A stretch of DNA of 9,206 bases, taken from assembly GCA_002385475.1 (NCBI GenBank), contig DGDO01000028.1:1-9206 (forward strand), written 5' to 3'. Position numbers and translations under genes: made by a program. Positions 5,769-9,206 of the stretch are shown here, in pieces (position 1 is the stretch's first letter; every line of letters begins with the position of its first letter). The DNA comes from Candidatus Sordicultor fermentans (GTDB lineage: Bacteria > Atribacterota > Atribacteria > Atribacterales > Caldatribacteriaceae). The notes under the pieces are model-generated. The model saw only the letters and a program-made list of their open reading frames with translations, did not search any database and was not told the origin of the DNA.

Positions 5769-5794
5769 AACACGGAGGAAAGGATATCCGTGTT
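5769..5794. repeat. Hairpin AACACGGA/TCCGTGTT, relative of 230-253
   Basis: A perfect 8-bp stem (5769-5776 with 5787-5794) encloses a 10-nt loop. The stem matches the one at 230-253 in seven positions. The two copies bracket the EamA gene, the ABC operon and the repeat block. Confidence 0.5.
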
Positions 5795-5829
5795 GCCACC
5801 CCTGAGTGGGTTCTGTTGCTTCTCTTATC

Positions 5830-5861
5830 TGTCATTCCTGAATGTTTCTATCAGGAATCCA
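5830..5861. repeat. GTCATTCC-type dispersed palindromic repeat
   Basis: ATTCCTGA (5834-5841) and TCAGGAAT (5851-5858) form an 8-bp stem inside TGTCATTCCTGA ... TCAGGAATCCA. This matches the outline of the widespread GTCATTCCCG...CGGGAATCCA intergenic repeats, with the central stem base changed from CG to TGA. Family assignment is from memory. Confidence 0.55.
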
Positions 5862-5914
5862 AGAGTATTTAAAGATAATAGCAATATGGTAGAATTGAGT
5901 CATTTAATATAGAA

Positions 5915-5922
5915 GAGGGAGG
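5915..5922 (+). promoter_or_regulatory. Shine-Dalgarno site for the GTG start at 5930
   Basis: GAGGGAGG lies 7 nt before GTG at 5930. No ATG is better placed, and the N-terminal residues that follow fit the family length, so GTG is taken as the start. Confidence 0.7.
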
Positions 5923-5929
5923 AAAAGCT

Positions 5930-6616
5930 GTGGAAAAGGTAATTTTGGAAGATATTCCCTGGGAAGTAGAAGAAGGAAAACTTTTGAGAAAACTTCACTT
6001 AGAAGAGGGAAGTGAGGATGCCCAGAGAGTCAGAGAGTTGTTAAGAGAAGCTAAAAAAGTGAGCAGTCCCCGAGGAATGTATCGGGTGGCTTACATAGAT
6101 AAAAAAGGGGAAAACAAAATTACCATTGAAGGGATAACTTTTTGTAGCAAGGTTTTGAGGACTAATCTGGAAGATGTTTATCGAGTTTTTCCTTTTGTGG
6201 CTACCTCAGGAAGGGAATTGGAGGAGTGGTCCAGTCGATTTGAGGATATGCTGGAAGCTTTTTGGGCGGCAGAAATAAAAGAATGGACTTTGAGACAAGC
6301 TATCTCTCATCTACTCGAGGATTTAAAAGAGAAGTTTCACCTGGAAAAAGTAGCAGCCATGAATCCTGGCTCCCTGCCTGATTGGCCCATGGAAGAACAA
6401 AGAAAGCTTTTCGCTTTGTTGGGTGACCCGGTAAAAGAAGTGGGAGTGGAGTTAACCGAGAGTTGTCTCATGATTCCGGTTAAATCTGTTTCAGGAATCT
6501 GGTTTCCTGCTAAAATAGATTTTGAAAATTGTCAGCTCTGTTCTCGGGAAAATTGCCCGGGAAGAAGAGCTCCTTATGATGAAAACCTGGCGAGAAAATA
6601 TCAAGTAAGAGTCTAA
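5930..6616 (+). CDS. Vitamin B12-dependent methionine synthase activation-domain protein, stand-alone
   Basis: This 228-residue soluble protein resembles the C-terminal reactivation domain of MetH. That domain binds S-adenosylmethionine and allows reductive remethylation of oxidised cobalamin. The clearest match is MNPGSLPDWP (144-153), followed by LFALLG (160-165), then VGVELTESCLMIP and KSVSGIWF (171-192). These align by eye with the PGYPACPDH, LLE, IGMKLTES and ASVSGWYF segments of MetH. VFPFVATSGRELEEW (86-100) is a further family block. A C-terminal cluster C201-x2-C204-x4-C209 in NCQLCSRENCPGRRAPYD, plus C179, is not part of MetH and could bind a metal or Fe-S centre. Stand-alone versions are common in anaerobes with corrinoid methyltransferases. 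No MetH core, corrinoid protein or methyltransferase is next to it here, so its partner is unknown. It starts at GTG, ends in an AT-rich terminator, and sits 82 bp before the Rrf2-hcp operon. Confidence 0.85.
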   Translation: MEKVILEDIPWEVEEGKLLRKLHLEEGSEDAQRVRELLREAKKVSSPRGMYRVAYIDKKGENKITIEGITFCSKVLRTNLEDVYRVFPFVATSGRELEEWSSRFEDMLEAFWAAEIKEWTLRQAISHLLEDLKEKFHLEKVAAMNPGSLPDWPMEEQRKLFALLGDPVKEVGVELTESCLMIPVKSVSGIWFPAKIDFENCQLCSRENCPGRRAPYDENLARKYQVRV

Positions 6617-6638
6617 TTTTTCCCTGGAAAAATTTTTT
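6615..6638 (+). terminator. AT-rich intrinsic terminator overlapping the stop codon
   Basis: AATTTTTC (6615-6622) pairs with GAAAAATT (6627-6634) across CCTG, and the T-run continues to 6638. The stem begins inside the TAA stop. AT pairs make it weak, but its position between two genes, with a fresh promoter following, supports the call. Confidence 0.55.
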
Positions 6639-6649
6639 AGAATCGTTTC

Positions 6650-6677
6650 TTGACAAATTTAGGTATTTAGGTATCAT
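6650..6677 (+). promoter_or_regulatory. Sigma70-type promoter of the Rrf2-hcp operon
   Basis: TTGACA (6650-6655) is a perfect -35. TATCAT (6672-6677) matches the -10 at five of six positions with a 16-bp spacer. The predicted start is near 6684, giving a leader of about 15 nt with AAAGGAG (6686-6692) 6 nt before the ATG. Confidence 0.75.
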
Positions 6678-6684
6678 AATACCT
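6659..6684. promoter_or_regulatory. Candidate Rrf2 operator over the -10 box
   Basis: AGGTAT-CATA-ATACCT (6669-6684) is a perfect 6-4-6 inverted repeat that covers the -10 and the likely start of transcription. TTAGGTAT is tandemly repeated just before and within it (6659-6666 and 6667-6674). A repressor bound here would block the promoter. The downstream Rrf2 gene is the obvious candidate, so autoregulation is inferred. Confidence 0.6.
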
Positions 6685-6698
6685 GAAAGGAGAAAAAA

Positions 6699-7100
6699 AT
6701 GCATCTGGTTCAAATTTCAGAAGCAGCTTCCTTGGCCATTCACAGCATGGCTCTTTTAATCCAGAATAGAGGGGGCTTTCTCACTGTCAAAGACATGGCT
6801 CAAGAATGCGAGGCCTCAGAAGCCCATTTAGCTAAAGTAATGCAAAAATTAGCTAAAGCGAGATTGGTGACTGCTACCCGAGGTCCTCAGGGTGGATATA
6901 CTTTAACAAAAGAGGGAGAAGAGGCTAGTCTCTTAACTATTTATGAAGCGGTGGAAGGGGCTATTATGCCTCGTGAGTGTCTGCTTAAAAGCAAGATTTG
7001 TCTTTTTTCTGCCTGTATTTTTGGGGGAGTAATAGAAAAGGCAGAACGAGAAATAAAAGAATATTTTGCCAGTAAAAAATTGAAAGATTTAGTTAAGTAG
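6699..7100 (+). CDS. Rrf2-family transcriptional regulator, probable Fe-S sensor (IscR/NsrR type)
   Basis: This 133-residue DNA-binding protein has a length normal for the family. An N-terminal winged helix-turn-helix covers about residues 1-75: ISEAASLAIHSMALL (6-20), recognition region ASEAHLAKVMQKLAKA, and the wing GPQGGYTL (62-69), which is typical of Rrf2 proteins. Three cysteines, C94, C101 and C106 (C-x6-C-x4-C), sit where IscR and NsrR hold their [2Fe-2S] or [4Fe-4S] cluster, so the protein is likely to sense nitric oxide, oxygen or cluster status. A further C37 lies in the helix-turn-helix. The gene has its own promoter with an inverted repeat over the -10, and hcp follows after 29 bp without a new promoter. 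By context it would control hcp and itself, as NsrR does in other bacteria. I cannot distinguish an NsrR role from an IscR-like or other one, so no symbol is given. Confidence 0.88.
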   Translation: MHLVQISEAASLAIHSMALLIQNRGGFLTVKDMAQECEASEAHLAKVMQKLAKARLVTATRGPQGGYTLTKEGEEASLLTIYEAVEGAIMPRECLLKSKICLFSACIFGGVIEKAEREIKEYFASKKLKDLVK

Positions 7101-7114
7101 AAACTTAAAATCGT

Positions 7115-7121
7115 AAGGAGG
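7115..7121 (+). promoter_or_regulatory. Shine-Dalgarno site of hcp; excludes the upstream GTG start
   Basis: AAGGAGG lies 8 nt before ATG at 7130. The in-frame GTG at 7121 overlaps the last base of this site and has no SD of its own, so it cannot be the real start. Confidence 0.85.
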
Positions 7122-7129
7122 TGCCTTAC

Positions 7130-8773
7130 ATGTTCTGTTATCAATGTGAGCAAACTGCGGGAGGAACGGGATGTACTAATTTTGGAGTGTGTGGTAAAGA
7201 TCCAGAAACTGCAGCTTTGCAAGACCTTCTAATTTACGCTACTCAAGGGATTTCTATGTATGCTAAAAGAGCGCAAGACTTAGGAAGTCGAGACCGGGAA
7301 GTTGATGTTTTTGTCCTGGAAGCTCTTTTTACTACTGTTACCAATGTGGATTTTGATCCGAAAAGATTGGAGGGGTTAATTCATAAAGCTTATCAAATGA
7401 AAGAGAAAGCCAGGAATATGTATCTTGCTGCCTGCGCTCAAGAGGGAATTTCACCGGAAGAGCTTTCTGGACCTGCTGCCTGGATTCCCGCTTCTAATTT
7501 TGGTGAGCTGGTAAAACAAGGGGAAGAAGTAACTCTGGAAAAGGATATAGAGCGATGGGGAGAATCGGTAGCCGGAGCTAAACATTTAATTATTTATGGA
7601 CTTAAAGGTATGGCAGCCTATGCTGATCATGCGCAAATTTTAGGAGTGGAAGATGAGGAAATATATACTTTTTTCCACCGCACCCTTGATTATTTAGCCA
7701 GTGACAATTTCACTCTGGATGAGCTTCTCTCCAGAGCTTTGCAGGTGGGAGAATATAATTTGAAAGTGATGGCTCTTCTGGATGAGGCCCATACTTCTAC
7801 CTATGGTCATCCTGTACCCACTCCGGTGAGAATAACTCCTGTGATAGGTAAAGCCATTCTGATCTCCGGGCATGACTTGAAGGATTTAGAAGAACTCCTC
7901 AAACAAACTGAGGGTAGGGGTATCAATATTTATACTCATGGGGAGATGCTTCCTGCTCATGGTTATCCAGGTCTCAAAAAATATCCTCATTTAGTAGGAA
8001 ATTATGGTGGTGCCTGGCAGAATCAACAAAAAGAATTCGATGTTTTCCCTGGAGCTATACTGATGACTATCAATTGTATTCAAAAACCCAGGGAAAGCTA
8101 TAAAGATAGAATTTTTACCAGTGGTTTGGTAGCCTGGCCGGGGGTACATCATATAAGTAATCGGGATTTCAGTCCGGTAATTGAAGCTGCTCTGAGGGAA
8201 AAGGGTTTCTCTGAGAGCGAAGAAGAGAAAAACATAATGGTAGGGTTTGCCCGTAATGCAGTTCTTGGAGTAGCAGATAAAGTGATTAAAGGAGTAAAAA
8301 AAGGCAATATTCGCCATTTCTTTTTGATTGGAGGATGTGATGGGGCAAAACCAGGGAGAAATTACTACACTCAATTTGCCCAGATGGTCCCTTCAGACTG
8401 CCTCATCCTCACCCTGGCCTGTGGTAAATATCGCTTCAATAAATTAGAATTTGGAGAAATTGATGGTATTCCTCGACTCCTTGATGTGGGGCAGTGTAAT
8501 GATGCTTATTCTGCCATTCAGATTGCCCGAGCTTTAGCTGATGCTTTCCAAACCGATGTTAACTCTCTTCCACTTTCTATGATTATTTCCTGGTATGAGC
8601 AAAAGGCAGTCGCTATTTTACTCACTCTTCTTCATCTGGGAATAAAAAATATACGCTTAGGGCCAAGCATGCCTGCTTTTGTAAAAGACCCGGTTTATCA
8701 AGTACTCGAAGAACAATTTAATCTTATTCCTATTACCACGCCAGAAGAAGATTTGAAAGCCATATTAGGATAA
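7130..8773 (+). CDS. hcp: Hybrid cluster protein (hydroxylamine reductase / NO reductase type)
   Basis: This 547-residue cytoplasmic Fe-S enzyme has been reported to reduce hydroxylamine to ammonia and NO to N2O, and it is linked to nitrosative-stress defence. The N-terminal cluster ligands read C3-x2-C6-x8-C15-x5-C21, the spacing of the class I proteins of anaerobes such as Desulfovibrio. The full length, without the internal deletion of class III, agrees. All hybrid-cluster ligands can be placed: H248 in SGHDL, E272 in HGEML, C316 in TINC, C403 in GGCDG, C431 in LACGKY, C456 in GQCND, and E490 and K492 in SWYEQK. No substitution is visible, so the enzyme should be active. The start at 7130 is preferred over GTG 7121 because of the SD, and because MFCYQCEQT is the canonical N-terminus. 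It is the second gene of the Rrf2-hcp operon. No hcr-like reductase follows, so its electron donor is encoded elsewhere. Confidence 0.96.
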   Translation: MFCYQCEQTAGGTGCTNFGVCGKDPETAALQDLLIYATQGISMYAKRAQDLGSRDREVDVFVLEALFTTVTNVDFDPKRLEGLIHKAYQMKEKARNMYLAACAQEGISPEELSGPAAWIPASNFGELVKQGEEVTLEKDIERWGESVAGAKHLIIYGLKGMAAYADHAQILGVEDEEIYTFFHRTLDYLASDNFTLDELLSRALQVGEYNLKVMALLDEAHTSTYGHPVPTPVRITPVIGKAILISGHDLKDLEELLKQTEGRGINIYTHGEMLPAHGYPGLKKYPHLVGNYGGAWQNQQKEFDVFPGAILMTINCIQKPRESYKDRIFTSGLVAWPGVHHISNRDFSPVIEAALREKGFSESEEEKNIMVGFARNAVLGVADKVIKGVKKGNIRHFFLIGGCDGAKPGRNYYTQFAQMVPSDCLILTLACGKYRFNKLEFGEIDGIPRLLDVGQCNDAYSAIQIARALADAFQTDVNSLPLSMIISWYEQKAVAILLTLLHLGIKNIRLGPSMPAFVKDPVYQVLEEQFNLIPITTPEEDLKAILG

Positions 8774-8810
8774 AAAACACCGGAGGATTTTTCCTTCCCC
8801 GGTGTTTTAT
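8774..8810. terminator. Two-way intrinsic terminator between hcp and the convergent TlpA-like gene
   Basis: AAAACACCGG (8774-8783) pairs with CCGGTGTTTT (8799-8808). An inner AGGA/TCCT can extend the stem. On the plus strand the stem runs into TTTT, and on the minus strand it reads into six T. The hairpin can therefore end hcp from one side and the minus-strand gene from the other. It starts directly after the hcp stop codon. Confidence 0.8.
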
Positions 8811-8918
8811 TATAGGTGGGCACATGGTGCTATGATACCCTCTTTGCAAAGTCTAATCTTTGAATGTCTCTACTGTCTTTGCTTTCACATTATGCTGAAT
8901 ACTTTAATTGTAAGATGA

Positions 8919-9206
8919 CTAAATTATTCTTTGCACATAACTTTCTAATTTATTTTGGTCTATTAGTCCGATATAGTCTACCTCAATATATCCTTCCCGG
9001 TCAATAAAGAAAAGGTGGGGGACGGAGCGAATCCCGTAGCTATCGGCCGCTTCTTCTTGGGAGTCAAGAAGAACAGGATATTCTACTCCGTGAGTATCTA
9101 TAAAATTTTGCACCTCATCTTGAGGCTCACCTATTGCAATTCCTACCACTAAAAGTCCGTGAGTATTTTTATATTCTTGATAAATAGCGTTGAGGTAAGG
9201 TACTTC
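8919..9206 (-). CDS. TlpA/ResA-like thioredoxin-fold protein, C-terminal part only
   Basis: The minus-strand frame is open from the right edge to a TAG at 8919-8921, giving 95 visible residues. They begin EVPYLNAIYQEYKNTHG and continue through VVGIAIGEP. This matches the region just after the CxxC active site of TlpA/ResA/AhpC-like proteins, so the catalytic cysteines should lie immediately outside the window. VEYPVLLDSQEEAADSYGI and SVPHLFFIDREGYI are the typical later blocks, including the Val-Pro that would be the cis-Pro of the thioredoxin fold. Such proteins reduce disulfides in the periplasm or on the membrane surface, often for cytochrome c maturation. Any signal peptide would be off-window. 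The GTG at 9149 can be read as a start, but the conserved upstream residues show it is internal. The gene converges on hcp, with a shared terminator. Confidence 0.82.
   Translation of the reverse strand, partial: EVPYLNAIYQEYKNTHGLLVVGIAIGEPQDEVQNFIDTHGVEYPVLLDSQEEAADSYGIRSVPHLFFIDREGYIEVDYIGLIDQNKLESYVQRII

Larger units (their letters stand above)
5266..5929. other. 664-bp non-coding block packed with hairpin repeats
   Basis: I find no believable gene on either strand. Stretches of A-rich, T-poor plus-strand DNA (about 5340-5370, 5435-5550 and 5725-5770) separate at least ten short inverted repeats, listed individually. The phrase CAAAAATACA (5339-5348 and 5731-5740) or the related AAAAAATACAAAAAGACA (from about 5446) follows three of the G-rich hairpins. 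This points to duplicated units of hairpin plus A-rich tail that have since diverged. No open frame, tRNA or known riboswitch was recognised. Toward the right end lies a TAGAAT (5890-5895) that could be the -10 of the next gene, but I could find no convincing -35. Confidence 0.6.

Noticed and set aside
5266..5929. Possible CRISPR array, because of repeated hairpins
   Set aside because: The units differ in sequence and length, the spacing is irregular, and there are no identical direct repeats of 25-40 bp or cas genes.
5266..5929. Possible cobalamin riboswitch ahead of the MetH-activation gene
   Set aside because: I could not find a B12-box-like conserved core or the expected pattern of long-range helices. 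The hairpins here are simple palindromes and look like repeats.
7991..8374. Minus-strand open frame of 127 codons inside hcp
   Set aside because: hcp is complete and fully conserved across this stretch. The antisense product has no recognisable motif and no ribosome binding site.
9147..9149. GTG as the start of a complete 76-residue minus-strand protein
   Set aside because: The frame stays open to the window edge, and the upstream residues EVPYLNAIYQEYKNTHG fit the TlpA-type domain, so the GTG is an internal Val codon.

Overview
The window reads as a piece of an AT-rich genome from an anaerobic or microaerophilic bacterium. The clues are a full-length class I-type hybrid cluster protein (Hcp), a stand-alone corrinoid/methionine-synthase activation protein of the kind common in strict anaerobes, GTG and TTG starts with strong purine-rich Shine-Dalgarno sites, and many intergenic hairpin repeats. 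Gene content alone does not fix the phylum. An Atribacterota-, Thermotogota- or Bacillota-like anaerobe is a guess, not a result.

Left part (1-1640). The left edge carries an N-terminally truncated piece of an IS110-type transposase on the minus strand (1-188). It is followed by small hairpin repeats (230-309) and a monocistronic EamA/DMT-type transporter gene (392-1252) whose extended -10 promoter lies so close to the ATG that the mRNA is probably leaderless. The 386-bp gap behind it holds a possible terminator, a long-armed 10-bp inverted repeat (1462-1514), a palindrome (1559-1568) and a good sigma70-type promoter (1570-1598).

Middle (1639-5265). That promoter drives a complete CUT2 (ribose/xylose-type) ABC sugar importer in the order permease, binding protein, ATPase. 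A G7/C7-T5 hairpin sits between the binding-protein gene and the ATPase gene and looks like an attenuating terminator that would favour the binding protein. No sugar kinase, isomerase or regulator is linked, so the substrate is not fixed.

Repeat block (5266-5929). This 664-bp gap has no credible gene. It is packed with hairpins: several G-rich/C-rich members of one family whose stems differ but stay paired, a perfect 26-nt palindrome, a 44-nt hairpin and a GTCATTCC-type dispersed repeat. The stretches between the hairpins are A-rich. Related hairpins appear at 230-309, upstream of the EamA gene.

Right part (5930-9206). A MetH-activation-domain protein with a C-terminal Cys cluster (5930-6616) ends in an AT-rich hairpin terminator. 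Next comes a two-gene operon: an Rrf2-family regulator with three Cys placed as in Fe-S sensors of the IscR/NsrR type (6699-7100), then hcp (7130-8773). Its promoter carries an inverted repeat over the -10, which suggests autoregulation. The pairing fits a nitric-oxide or redox stress response in which the Fe-S regulator controls Hcp. A shared two-way terminator (8774-8810) separates hcp from a convergent, edge-truncated TlpA/ResA-like thioredoxin-fold gene on the minus strand (8919-9206).

Nothing here is clearly a new system. The parts most worth a second look are the Rrf2-hcp operator, the covarying hairpin block, the attenuator inside the ABC operon and the corrinoid activator beside nitrosative-stress genes.
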